From Serratia quinivorans (lineage in GTDB: Bacteria > Pseudomonadota > Gammaproteobacteria > Enterobacterales > Enterobacteriaceae), in NCBI GenBank assembly GCA_900457075.1, contig UGYN01000002.1:5270001-5334000 (forward strand): a DNA stretch of 64,000 nt. Reading direction: 5' to 3'. This document shows, in pieces, positions 25,528 to 36,589 of the stretch. A model generated the notes under the pieces. The model was not told the DNA's origin and did no database searches. It was given only the letters and a program-made list of their open reading frames with translations. Both the position numbers and the translations under genes were made by a program. Positions within the stretch are counted from its first letter, which is position 1. Every line of letters begins with the position of its first letter.

Positions 25528-25549
25528 ACATATGAATTATCATATATGT
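25528..25549. promoter_or_regulatory. Candidate ArsR operator
   Basis: ACATAT and ATATGT form an inverted repeat with a 10-bp AT-rich spacer between the divergent arsH and arsR genes, about 25 bp before the arsR start. ArsR family operators are AT-rich imperfect palindromes of this kind. Assignment is by position and symmetry. Confidence 0.5.
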
Positions 25550-25573
25550 AATTTAAGCGCATTGAGGTTCAAA

Positions 25574-25894
25574 ATGCTACAACCCGTTCAGCTTTTCAAA
25601 ATTTTGTCGGATGAAACTCGACTGGCCATCATTATGCTTCTCAGAGAGTCGGGGGAGTTATGCGTTTGTGATATCTGCGGGGCCACTTCGGAGTCACAGC
25701 CTAAAATATCCCGCCACATGGCGATACTACGCAATGCAGGGCTGGTCATTGATCGTCGTGAGGGGAAATGGATCCACTATCGACTCTCGCCGCATATCCC
25801 TGCCTGGGCGGCAGAGACCATCACGGCATCCTGGCAGTGCCTGCGTGAAGATGTTCGCGGATGGCTGGAAAAATCAGCGACGTCCTCCTGTTAA
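25574..25894 (+). CDS. arsR: Arsenite-responsive repressor ArsR
   Basis: A 106-residue winged-helix repressor close to E. coli ArsR. The As(III)-binding cysteines are in ELCVCDIC, followed by the recognition helix region SQPKISRHMAILR and HYRLSPHIPAWAA. The start is set at ATG 25574, where homologs begin; the frame stays open upstream. It releases ars promoters on binding arsenite and leads an arsR-arsB-arsC order. Confidence 0.95.
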   Translation: MLQPVQLFKILSDETRLAIIMLLRESGELCVCDICGATSESQPKISRHMAILRNAGLVIDRREGKWIHYRLSPHIPAWAAETITASWQCLREDVRGWLEKSATSSC

Positions 25895-25939
25895 GCCATA
25901 GGTTGCACATTGCTTTAATCATATATAACGGAGTCTGAT

Positions 25940-27230
25940 ATGTTACTGGCAGGGAGTCTCTTTTTACTGACGCTGATTCTGGTCATCTGGCAGCCCAGAG
26001 GGCTCAGCATTGGCTGGAGTGCGAGTATAGGTGCCGTGCTGGCATTGGTCTGTGGTGTTATCCACCTTGATGACATTCCTGTCGTCTGGAATATCGTCTG
26101 GAATGCCACGGCAACCTTTATCGCGGTGATCATCATCAGCCTGCTGCTCGACGAGTCGGGCTTCTTTGAATGGGCCGCATTGCATGTTTCCCGCTGGGGC
26201 CATGGACGAGGACGTTTGCTTTTCACCTGGATTATATTGCTGGGTGCGACGGTCGCCGCCTTGTTCGCCAACGATGGCGCAGCGCTTATCCTGACGCCAA
26301 TCGTCATTGCCATGTTGCTCGCGCTGGGTTTCAGCCCAAGGAACAACGCTGGCCTTCGTGATGGCAGCCGGGTTTATCGCGGATACGGCCAGTTTGCCGC
26401 TAATCGTTTCAAACCTGGTGAATATTGTCTCTGCTGACTTTTTCCAGCTCGGTTTTACACAATACGCTTCGGTGATGATCCCCGTGGATATTGCCGCTAT
26501 TTCCGCTACGCTGGTCATGCTGCACCTGTTTTTCCGCAAGGATATCCCGGCGACCTACGACGTAGCGCTATTGAAAACACCTGCCAGCGCCATTAAAGAT
26601 CCGGCAACGTTTAAAGCCGGCTGGATTGTCCTTGTGCTGCTGCTGGTGGGTTTTTTCGTTCTTGAACCGTTAGGGCTCCCCGTCAGTGCCATTGCCGCAG
26701 CTGGCGCTGTCGTCCTGTTTGCCGTAGCGAAAAGAGGCCATGCCATTAATAGCGGGAAAGTGTTGCGAGGGGCACCCTGGCAGATCGTTGTCTTCTCGCT
26801 GGGGATGTACCTGGTGGTCTACGGACTGCGGAATGCTGGGCTGACAGATTACCTTTCCGGTGTTCTCAATATACTGGCAGATAAAGGACTATGGGCTGCA
26901 ACATTGGGCACCGGCTTCCTGACGGCATTGCTGTCGTCGGTCATGAATAATATGCCTACCGTACTGATTGGCGCATTGTCGATTGACGGCAGCACGGCCT
27001 CCGGCGTCATCAAAGAGGCGATGGTTTATGCCAACATCATAGGCTGCGATTTAGGTCCAAAAATCACGCCTATTGGCAGCCTCGCCACACTGCTGTGGCT
27101 CCATGTGCTTTCACAAAAAAATATGACGATCACCTGGGGATATTACTTCCGTACCGGCATCGTCATGACCCTGCCCGTTCTGTTTGTCACTCTGGCCGCG
27201 CTGGCGTTGCGGCTCTCCGTTACTTTCTAA
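25940..27230 (+). pseudogene. arsB: Arsenite efflux pump ArsB, single frameshift
   Basis: Two overlapping frames (25940-26437 and 26307-27230) together give a 429-residue protein, the exact length of E. coli ArsB, with near-identical landmarks ([20 protein letters not shown] in the first, then [19 protein letters not shown] in the second). The break is at a CCC run (26335-26337): with two C the sequence reads through as FSQGTTLAF. As given, translation stops after 165 residues and the strain would lack this antiporter. Either it is a true mutation or a one-base sequence error; the rest of the gene shows no other damage, which favours a recent event or an error. Confidence 0.9.
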
Positions 27231-27242
27231 TGAGATACTGAT

Positions 27243-27674
27243 ATGAGCAACATTGTCATCTATCACAACCCGGCCTGTGGCACCTCACGTAACACGCTGG
27301 AGATGATCCGCAACAGCGGTAACGAACCGACGATTATTTATTATCTCGACACACCACCATCGCATGATGAACTGGTTCACCTTATTGCGGATATGGGAAT
27401 TAGCGTCCGTGCGTTGCTGCGCAAAAACGTTGAACCCTATGAGCAGCTTGGCCTGGATAATGGAGTATTGACTGACGAGCAGCTGATTGAATTTATGCTT
27501 CAGTATCCGATCCTGATCAACCGCCCCATCGTCGTCACCCCCATGGGAACCCGATTGTGTCGCCCTTCCGAAGTGGTGTTGGAGATCCTTCCAGATCCGC
27601 AACAAACCGCATTCACCAAAGAAGACGGTGAAAAGGTAACCGACCAGGCAGGCAATAGAATCAAGCCAGATTGA
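27243..27674 (+). CDS. arsC: Glutaredoxin-dependent arsenate reductase ArsC
   Basis: A 143-residue protein of the E. coli plasmid ArsC type. The catalytic Cys12 lies in HNPACGTSRNTL, and the arginine residues that bind arsenate are present in the conserved NRPIVVTPMGTRLCRPSE region. It reduces arsenate to arsenite for export by ArsB. It begins 12 bp after arsB. A hairpin follows at 27681. Confidence 0.95.
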   Translation: MSNIVIYHNPACGTSRNTLEMIRNSGNEPTIIYYLDTPPSHDELVHLIADMGISVRALLRKNVEPYEQLGLDNGVLTDEQLIEFMLQYPILINRPIVVTPMGTRLCRPSEVVLEILPDPQQTAFTKEDGEKVTDQAGNRIKPD

Positions 27675-27680
27675 CATCCT

Positions 27681-27717
27681 CCCCGTCCTAAATGAACTGC
27701 CCCCCAAAAGGACGGGG
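27681..27717 (+). terminator. Terminator after arsC, resembling an IS200/IS605-type right end
   Basis: CCCCGTCCT and AGGACGGGG pair around a 19-base loop and are followed by TTTT. The context TTGACATCCTCCCCGTCC and the following TACGGC resemble the 3' end often seen after tnpB genes of IS200/IS605 elements, with an extra insert in the loop. It can serve as the ars terminator whatever its origin. Confidence 0.6.
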
Positions 27718-28209
27718 TTTTACGGCACGCTGGATAATAAAGGGGTTAAAAGTTAAGGCATAACCGCCTGCGGCGGGAGCTATGACGCTATCAGAAGGTA
27801 TATTATTCAGCAGCCATAATTCGTTATAATCCGCGCATATATATATATCATCAGGGAATTCGATCTTAACGATCTTAAAATAATATTGTGAAAAGCCTAG
27901 CCTTTGCTATTAATTAGATGTCACACAAAACACATTCGAAAATAAATCATCCCTTCGTTTGTTGAAAATAGATTAATTAATTGAAGCAACCAATTATTGG
28001 TTGTGCCAAACGTGTGGCATGCCTTTGAATTTACCACCTTAAATACACCACCGTATAAATTAAAAATCAAAGGAAGATGAAGTTACCATCCTATATATTT
28101 TTAATTTTCACAAATAAACCCGGAGGTGAAATATAACGTTAACTTTTCAACGAAAATAATTTTAAATTAGATTTTTCATGAGTTTAACCAAGCATTAAGA
28201 GGATTTAAA
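27718..28209. other. AT-rich non-coding leader upstream of the MACPF gene
   Basis: About 490 bp without a believable gene. It has a short GC hairpin (CCGCC/GGCGG near 27767), an alternating AT run near 27837-27849 and AT-rich sequence to the start codon. AGAGGA stands before the MACPF ATG. The promoter is probably here but I cannot place it with confidence. Confidence 0.4.
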
Positions 28210-29679
28210 ATGAAAATTGAATCATCCAAGGTTGAAGGTTTGTTTAGCTCATCTTTTACTCGTGTTAATGCTGTCCCTCTCCCGAGCGATACTTTACCCG
28301 GTGTAGGTATTATTGGTTGTGGCTACAATCCATTTTTAGCCTATGCAGATGCTTCTGCTGTCCTGCATCCTATTCTCGACTGGTCAAAATCTCAGTTTCA
28401 CGAAATTACTATGAACGGCCAGCAATATCAATTACCTGATGTGCTTCAGGCGGTATGGCTCAGCAACCAGTCTTACGCATCGGTAACGGGGAAATCGCTC
28501 CAAAGCTATTTAACTGAATTGGCTAACAGTATTAAAGTAAGTGGTAACTATGGCTTTTTTAGTGCCTCAGCCACAAATGAATTTAGCGACAGTTCATTGA
28601 GAAAGTCAGAAAATGAGTTTAGTCGATGTCAGCAGTCATTTGACTTGTGGTCAATTAGTATCCCTGCCGATATTGCAAGGTTGCAAAACTATGTTTCAGA
28701 TGATTTTATAAAACTGATTAATGCAATAAATCCAGAAAGTAAAGATTCATTAGCCACTGTATTCAACGTTTATGGCAGCCATGTTCTAATGAGTGGTGTT
28801 ATGGGCGGGAAAGCTCACGTATCCGCCTCAGCAAACAAGTTAACACTCACCCAAAAATTTGAGATGAGTACGATTGTTCAGGCTAAATACGAACAACTAA
28901 CATCACAACTTAGCGTCGAAGACAAACTTAAGTATTCAGAAGCCTTCGATAGTTTCAGCGAAAGCGGTAGTTACACATATGATATTCTAGGCGGTAGCCC
29001 TTCTTTAGGGGCGCTAGTTTTTAAAGCTAACTCGCAGGGTAGTAGTGACGATAATTTAAAAAGTTGGATACAGTCTATTTCCAGTATGCCGGTGTTGACC
29101 AAGTTCATAGACCAAACCTCGTTAATGCCTGTATGGCTATTGTGTGAAGACAAGACAAAAGCCGATGCATTAAAAAAATATTACGATAATACATGGTCAA
29201 AATCGCAGATGGCCGTTGCCAGTCTCAGAGCAAACTACATCGACGAGCTGACATTTGTCCTGGGTGACAACTCAGATATCCCTGCTCCAGTCGGATACAC
29301 TAAAGTTCCGATTGATCTTAATTCTGATGCTGGGGGTAAATATGTCTATCTTTGCTATCATGAAGCGCAGTTCACGCCAGTAAATGGCAAACAGCCGATT
29401 GTTGATATCCAAGTGCTCTATGGTAGCCAGATGCCAGCGCCTGGATATATAAAAATTGATGTTGATTTGAATAGCGGTGCTGGCGGGGAATTTGTCTACC
29501 TTTCATACAAAAAGGGAGAACCAACGTCGTCCGATGTAATTAATAAAATCACCGCTGTATATGGAAAAAATGAGTACGTCCCAACCCCATATGGATATAA
29601 ACAAATTAGCGGTGACCTTAATGCTGGAGCAGGCGGTGACTTTGTTTACCTCTGTACTTATCAAGGTGGGACAGAATAA
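28210..29679 (+). CDS. MACPF-domain protein with three C-terminal beta-prism-like repeats
   Basis: A 489-residue protein. The MACPF/perforin signature is at residues 188-200 (YGSHVLMSGVMGG), flanked by regions suited to form the membrane hairpins. Residues 358-384, 409-434 and 458-484 hold three copies of a unit with core DLNxxAGGxxVYL, like MABP-type beta-prism domains that bind membranes. No signal peptide is visible, as in Photorhabdus Plu1415, so export, if any, is non-classical. The gene stands alone, convergent with serralysin, in an AT-rich stretch. Family assignment is firm; pore formation or toxicity is inference. Confidence 0.88.
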   Translation: MKIESSKVEGLFSSSFTRVNAVPLPSDTLPGVGIIGCGYNPFLAYADASAVLHPILDWSKSQFHEITMNGQQYQLPDVLQAVWLSNQSYASVTGKSLQSYLTELANSIKVSGNYGFFSASATNEFSDSSLRKSENEFSRCQQSFDLWSISIPADIARLQNYVSDDFIKLINAINPESKDSLATVFNVYGSHVLMSGVMGGKAHVSASANKLTLTQKFEMSTIVQAKYEQLTSQLSVEDKLKYSEAFDSFSESGSYTYDILGGSPSLGALVFKANSQGSSDDNLKSWIQSISSMPVLTKFIDQTSLMPVWLLCEDKTKADALKKYYDNTWSKSQMAVASLRANYIDELTFVLGDNSDIPAPVGYTKVPIDLNSDAGGKYVYLCYHEAQFTPVNGKQPIVDIQVLYGSQMPAPGYIKIDVDLNSGAGGEFVYLSYKKGEPTSSDVINKITAVYGKNEYVPTPYGYKQISGDLNAGAGGDFVYLCTYQGGTE

Positions 29680-29695
29680 TAAAAGAGCGTTAAAA

Positions 29696-29716
29696 ACGGT
29701 GGGTATAACCCACCGT
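29696..29716. terminator. Bidirectional terminator between the MACPF and serralysin genes
   Basis: ACGGTGGGT and ACCCACCGT are perfect 9-bp arms around ATA, between two convergent genes. Confidence 0.8.
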
Positions 29717-29723
29717 GACTGAT

Positions 29724-32000
<2,277 letters not shown>

Positions 32001-32006
32001 TCCTCC

Positions 32007-32036
32007 GTTAGCCGTCACCCTCTGCTGACGGCTAAC
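32007..32036 (+). terminator. Hairpin after yqhA
   Basis: GTTAGCCGTCA and TGACGGCTAAC are perfect 11-bp arms with an 8-base loop just after the stop codon. The T-run is missing, so strength is uncertain. Confidence 0.65.
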
Positions 32037-32165
32037 CACTCTTCCGCTTAATCCTATTATTAATCAATAAATTGAATCGTATTTTAAACCCCCTCATTTA
32101 GTGACACTGTCACCAATTGATTTTTATCCGCTCATCTGCTCAATTTCACTTGGTGCATCCAATGA

Positions 32166-32187
32166 TAATAACATTATAATGTTATTA
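32166..32187. promoter_or_regulatory. 22-bp perfect palindrome, candidate promoter/operator
   Basis: TAATAACATTA is followed at once by its exact reverse complement. The centre contains TATAAT (32175-32180), a perfect -10 box, with TTGGTG 19 bp upstream as a possible -35. It lies about 70 bp before the FabZ-like gene. A ribbon-helix-helix regulator encoded at the end of this operon could bind here and repress it (inference). Confidence 0.55.
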
Positions 32188-32253
32188 CACTTCGACAGGC
32201 ACAGATGCCGGCACAAGCTGAGCTTTGTCCCGCTGACAGGACCCTAATCAATC

Positions 32254-32709
32254 ATGCCGCTCAATGGTAAACCACTACAGTTTCAGGATGTTCAATCTAT
32301 CCTGCCGCACCGCTTCCCCTGTCTGCTGGTTGACCGCATTCTGCCTGACGGCACCTCCGTTGCCGAAGGCCGCTTAAGTGCCATCAAAAATATCACTGCC
32401 AACGAACCGACCTTCTGGACTGGCCACCACCAGACCACGGTGTTTCCCGGCATATTAATGGTGGAGGCACTGGCACAAACCACCGGCTTGTTGGCGCATT
32501 ACTTTCTCAGCCCGCTATTACCCGGCGAACATTACTATTTTGCCGCCATTCATCACGCTCGCTTCTATCGCTCGGCCCGGCCTGGCGATCAGCTTCGCAT
32601 GGATGTCGCCTTTGTCCGACAGCGCTCCGGCCTTGCCCGCTTTACCGGTCGTGCTACGGTAAATGGCCGCCGCATCTGTACCGCCGAGTTTATGTGCGCT
32701 CGTAAGTAG
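32254..32709 (+). CDS. FabZ-like 3-hydroxyacyl-ACP dehydratase family protein
   Basis: A 151-residue hot-dog-fold protein. The FabZ catalytic residues are kept: His19 in LPHRFPCLLVDRI and Glu71 in FPGILMVEALAQT. FabZ dehydrates 3-hydroxyacyl-ACP in fatty acid synthesis. The housekeeping fabZ sits in the lpx cluster, so this is a second, accessory copy, perhaps for a modified lipid or signal. It is followed 36 bp later by a SpeE-like gene and then a small regulator. Confidence 0.88.
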   Translation: MPLNGKPLQFQDVQSILPHRFPCLLVDRILPDGTSVAEGRLSAIKNITANEPTFWTGHHQTTVFPGILMVEALAQTTGLLAHYFLSPLLPGEHYYFAAIHHARFYRSARPGDQLRMDVAFVRQRSGLARFTGRATVNGRRICTAEFMCARK

Positions 32710-32745
32710 AAGCGCCGTTTTTGATGGAGGCTTAAAGAAATAACT

Positions 32746-33534
32746 ATGTCTATGGTTGATAAATTGCTCAATAGCCTGGATTTTTCTCCTCGCGGTCAGG
32801 TGATTGCTCGCGAGCAAGACCACTGCGGTGAAATTATTGTCTCCGACCACAAGGGCTATCGAACCCTGCGTTTTGACGGTATTTGCGAACAAAGCAAAAT
32901 GTGCATCGATGCGCCACAGGTTCCGGTTCACAACTACATCAAAACCATGCTGATGGCCGTGGCCTGGCAACCGCCTTCGGCGGTGCTGATCCTGGGATTG
33001 GGCGGCGGCGGTCTGGTACGGGCATTACATGCCTATGACCCCAATATGCTGCTGGAAGTGGTGGAACTGCGCGAAGCGGTGGTCTCTGTTGCGCAAAGTT
33101 ATTTCACCTTGCCCAGCGACGACACGGTTATCTTGCGCGTTGCTGACGCGGGCGACTTTTTACGTGCCCCCATAACCCGGCAGTATGATCTGATTTTTTC
33201 CGATCTCTACAGCGCCTTCAGCATGGATCCGCAACAGGGTACGCAAAGCTTTCTTCAGCGGTGTGCCGGACGGCTTTCACCACAAGGTTGGTTGGTGCTG
33301 AACTACCATGAAGTGCCCGATGAAGATTCACTGCTGTACCACAGTTTGCACCGGGTGTTTAACAGCGTGTTGTATTGTGTTGCCCCCAGCGGCAACGTGA
33401 TTATCTATGCCGCATTAGCTGAAATCGAGACGCCGCTAAATCTGCTGCGTCGCCTTAGTGCCGAAGTCGGGCCGAGTTTTAACTGTGACCTCGGCTACCT
33501 GTCACGCAAGATTGAACGCTTGCACTTTAGCTAA
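32746..33534 (+). CDS. Spermidine synthase-like (SpeE-type) protein
   Basis: A 262-residue Rossmann-fold protein of the spermidine synthase/methyltransferase superfamily. The nucleotide loop is LILGLGGGGLVRALH, followed by the acidic ligand region LEVVELREAVV and ISDLY-like FSDLYSAFSMDP, where the true enzyme has a D(T/S)SDP motif. That departure makes polyamine synthesis doubtful. Many such paralogs of unknown role occur in enterobacteria. It is probably co-transcribed with the FabZ-like gene. Confidence 0.82.
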   Translation: MSMVDKLLNSLDFSPRGQVIAREQDHCGEIIVSDHKGYRTLRFDGICEQSKMCIDAPQVPVHNYIKTMLMAVAWQPPSAVLILGLGGGGLVRALHAYDPNMLLEVVELREAVVSVAQSYFTLPSDDTVILRVADAGDFLRAPITRQYDLIFSDLYSAFSMDPQQGTQSFLQRCAGRLSPQGWLVLNYHEVPDEDSLLYHSLHRVFNSVLYCVAPSGNVIIYAALAEIETPLNLLRRLSAEVGPSFNCDLGYLSRKIERLHFS

Positions 33535-33590
33535 GTCGGCATGGTCATTTCACTATTATCATTTGATTATTATTCTCTGGAGTCACCATC

Positions 33591-33785
33591 ATGGAAAAGA
33601 AAACGGCGCGCCTGACCGTACTCATTGATCCTGACAAGAAAAAAGCGTTGGAAGAGCTGTGTTTGCAACAGGACGTCACCCCCTCCCAGGTGATCCGCCA
33701 GCTGATACGCGACTATCTGCACAAACACCAGGTGGAATATCCGAGCCAGCCGACGCATTCCAATCCGCGTGTGGATAATGCCTGA
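33591..33785 (+). CDS. Small ribbon-helix-helix (CopG-type) DNA-binding protein
   Basis: A 64-residue protein starting MEKKTARLTVLIDPDKKKAL: a basic beta strand (ARLTVLID) followed by two helices (KKKALEELC and TPSQVIRQLIRDYL), the RHH/MetJ-Arc fold. It is preceded by GGAG. It lies 56 bp after the SpeE-like gene and could repress its own operon via the palindrome at 32166. No toxin partner is evident. Confidence 0.82.
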   Translation: MEKKTARLTVLIDPDKKKALEELCLQQDVTPSQVIRQLIRDYLHKHQVEYPSQPTHSNPRVDNA

Positions 33786-33788
33786 AGT

Positions 33789-33815
33789 CAGATGGCGCAA
33801 GACTCGTGCCATCTG
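33789..33815 (+). terminator. Hairpin after the RHH gene
   Basis: CAGATGGC and GCCATCTG pair around an 11-base loop just downstream of the stop codon; no T-run follows. Confidence 0.5.
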
Positions 33816-34370
33816 TAATCGCTTCACTAATGCCAGGCATGAGTGATATCTGATGGCAACAATTCTGGAGTGTTCACCGACGCCCATCTGGCGAGCACTT
33901 TGGCAAATCAGCGCCCCTTCATATCATTAGCAAGGTATAAATATCATTACCTAACTATTATGATGACTATTTCAACTGTTTAATTAGTTATTCACAACCT
34001 TTATGATTAAAGAAATTCCTACTGTTAAACTAATTTCACAGCTAATGATATGACCTATTTTAACAATACCTCCCCAACCCACATAACCTCTATGTGCAAT
34101 TCATTGATTTGTTTTGCTTTATAAATTCCTTTAACAAAATAAATACAATTGACTGTTGTTTATTTGATTCTTTAAATAATTTTTCCATGGTTTTGTTAAC
34201 GCCGTGATTTGCTTGATTATCTCGATCACAACAAAAAAATACTTCATTTATTTTTAAGTGTCAGTTGATTTTTTAGTCGCCATTGCTATTGTTGAAGTTG
34301 AGTAATTCATCGCTCCCGACCCGAAAAGTAAATTCTATTTTTATACTCACAAATGTATAAGGATCAGATC
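33816..34370. other. AT-rich non-coding region before the Nudix/Hint cluster
   Basis: About 550 bp of clearly AT-rich sequence with no believable gene. The composition shift against the preceding genes marks the left edge of the following cluster. Long AT-rich leaders are typical of H-NS-silenced accessory loci. A promoter for the cluster is expected here but not assigned. Confidence 0.45.
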
Positions 34371-34895
34371 ATGCCCATTAAAAAATACGTCATTCTTGAC
34401 AGCAATCCGGCTGCTGTTGGGAATGATGACTTTATTCTATTAGGTTTGAAAAATGAAGGTTTTGCCAGAGGTTGTCCGATGTTATTTGGCGGAACTTCTG
34501 ATGCAAAAGACGGCCCGGTTGATGGCAAGAACTTTGCCTTAAACGTAATTAAAAGAGAAACCTGGGAAGAGACCCTGCACAATATCGAAGTTGAACAAGT
34601 CGTTCGCTATAAAGTTTTCCCCAATGATATTACTTTCTATACCAGCAAGGTATTTACCTTCAACGGAACAGTGAAGCTTGGTGGCGAATTCGCCTGGATA
34701 CGCAAAGTTAGCAAAGGAAAACTAAAAGCCTATTTTAAAAACAAACCTTCTGCCACTAAAGATATGTTTGCTCAAGAACTGTATGCCATGACGTTGGATC
34801 CCCATATAGAACCTACAGATACTCAATTCGAAGAATATCTTGGTTCGGATACCCTGAGCGCCATTTACGCTTATTGCAAAGAAACCTGTAAATAA
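34371..34895 (+). CDS. Nudix-family protein, first gene of the large cluster
   Basis: A 174-residue protein from ATG 34371 (AAGGA seven bases upstream; ATG 34353 is a weaker choice). The Nudix box is recognisable: GGTSDAKDG opens it and KRETWEETLHNI carries the RExxEE core that binds metal and hydrolyses nucleoside diphosphate-linked substrates. The spacing from Gly to the Arg-Glu core is longer than standard, so activity is not assured. It precedes the Hint-domain gene by 89 bp on the same strand. It is AT-rich compared with the rest of the cluster. Confidence 0.75.
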   Translation: MPIKKYVILDSNPAAVGNDDFILLGLKNEGFARGCPMLFGGTSDAKDGPVDGKNFALNVIKRETWEETLHNIEVEQVVRYKVFPNDITFYTSKVFTFNGTVKLGGEFAWIRKVSKGKLKAYFKNKPSATKDMFAQELYAMTLDPHIEPTDTQFEEYLGSDTLSAIYAYCKETCK

Positions 34896-34984
34896 ATCAT
34901 TAATCGCTTAATTAGCTATGGTTTGGTTCATTGCCACCATCGCTTGCGCACGTTTATGTCTGAAACTTATTGGGTACTGATATT

Positions 34985-36586
34985 ATGATCACTCAAGGTT
35001 ATACGTCAGATGAGAAGACTATTGTTAAAAATGTCATCAGCAAATATAGCAATGCCGGTCTGTTTATTATTGAACCCGGCGATCCCTTGCTGGTCAGCTT
35101 TTACGATATTCAATTAAAACTTGCCGGTCTTACCCCGGGTAATACTCCGCAGTTTACTCAATGCTGGCAACAGGCAAAACGGCTTAAACTCAGTGCCGGC
35201 CGGTTGAGCGATGCCGGTAATGGCTCTGCTCAACCGGTATACAGCATTGTCCGGCTGGACTCTACCGACGGTCGAAATTATCGTGCCAATGCCATAGGTT
35301 CCCTGCCTGTCTCGGCGACAAACGTAACGCAGACCCTTGGGCTGTTTGACGGCGAAGCCGCCAATGTAGGGCCGGTTAACTACAACCAGGCCTATGTCTA
35401 CGCCGCAGACTGCGCCCTGAGTGCCGATGGGGTTTATCCGGGTAGCCAGATTGCTGCAGATTATCCGGTCACGGTGATTTATACCTTTGCACAGACTATC
35501 GGTAACCAGACGGTGTATGGGGCAGAGATCATTACCAGCCAGAGTTATCCAAAAAATATCTATAATGAGTCACCGCGGAGTCTTATTAATCCAAATGAAA
35601 TCAAGATCTGCCTGACCCGCGATGAGGCCGACTGTGATTACCGCAATAATTATGACGGTTCGGTCAGGGTGCCGATTAAAGGCAATATTACCTACCTGGG
35701 GCAAATTGAGCTCAACGGTGGTCAGCCTGTTAAAGCCAGCAATACCATTTATTTGATACGTACTCGTGCCGGCGGAGATCCTGTCACCCCTTTCGGTAAC
35801 TACAATATTTTCAACTCGGCCAACACCAGAATTATTGGTGACAATATCTCCTGGGATCTGGACTGGCTCAGGTTCAATCAGGTTGACTTTGACTCCGGCG
35901 AGTGGATTTATTATGTATTCAAAGTCATTCTCAATGTCGATGGAAAAAGCATTGCAACCTTTATCACCAACGCACCTAAAAGCCTTGAGCCAGACCAGCG
36001 CTTCTTAAATACTGAGCTATTAAAACCCATGCGTATTGTTTATGGCTGCCTGGCTGAAAACACAAGAATTCTGATGCAGGACGGTGGTGAAAAATCAATT
36101 TCCGACCTGGCTATCGGCGAATACGTATTATCGAGAAACAATATCCCGCTCAGAATTGAAGCCATCACTAATGGCCAGGAGCGCAATTTCATCGAAATAA
36201 CCACCCAGAACAGCAAGGGTAAAATAAGAACCATCACCAGCAGCCTTGGCCACCCTTTTATTACCTCAGCCGGTGTAGTGATTGCTCGCGAATTGAATCA
36301 CACCTCTAAATTAATCACCCTGGAGGGTGAGTGCGAAATTATAAGCATTGAGCAACAGCAAGGAGAACTGAAGGTATATAACCTGCAGCTGACGGCTGAA
36401 GCGCCCGTTGATAAATGTCTGTACGATGACAACACCCTGTATGCCAACGGTATATTGGTCGGTGACCTCCAGATGCAACGTATCTATGAGGACGAATATT
36501 ACCAGCGCCCGGTGAATATCCTGAGCAAACTGCCAAAAGAATGGCATCAGGATTATCAAAACCATCTCAACGCGGCGGGTAAATAA
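34985..36586 (+). CDS. Large protein with C-terminal Hint (hedgehog/intein) domain
   Basis: 533 residues from ATG 34985. The first 350 residues are beta-rich and unlike anything I recognise, with no signal peptide. The C-terminal part (about 355-495) is a Hint domain: Cys355 in YGCLAENTRILMQDGG is the expected nucleophile, followed by the phrase ISDLAIGEYVLS, the block-B His423 in LGHPFITSAG, and LYANGILVGDLQ. Hint domains cleave themselves at the Gly-Cys bond or splice. The final Asn-Cys/Ser expected for splicing is absent, so N-terminal cleavage, possibly with transfer to another molecule, is more likely. It is the second gene of the cluster and ends 3 bp before the next. Confidence 0.82.
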   Translation: MITQGYTSDEKTIVKNVISKYSNAGLFIIEPGDPLLVSFYDIQLKLAGLTPGNTPQFTQCWQQAKRLKLSAGRLSDAGNGSAQPVYSIVRLDSTDGRNYRANAIGSLPVSATNVTQTLGLFDGEAANVGPVNYNQAYVYAADCALSADGVYPGSQIAADYPVTVIYTFAQTIGNQTVYGAEIITSQSYPKNIYNESPRSLINPNEIKICLTRDEADCDYRNNYDGSVRVPIKGNITYLGQIELNGGQPVKASNTIYLIRTRAGGDPVTPFGNYNIFNSANTRIIGDNISWDLDWLRFNQVDFDSGEWIYYVFKVILNVDGKSIATFITNAPKSLEPDQRFLNTELLKPMRIVYGCLAENTRILMQDGGEKSISDLAIGEYVLSRNNIPLRIEAITNGQERNFIEITTQNSKGKIRTITSSLGHPFITSAGVVIARELNHTSKLITLEGECEIISIEQQQGELKVYNLQLTAEAPVDKCLYDDNTLYANGILVGDLQMQRIYEDEYYQRPVNILSKLPKEWHQDYQNHLNAAGK

Positions 36587-36589
36587 CTC

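Noticed and set aside
27837..27849. Alternating AT run as a microsatellite switch
   Set aside because: It is not inside or close to a start codon or promoter box that I can define; probably ordinary AT-rich leader.
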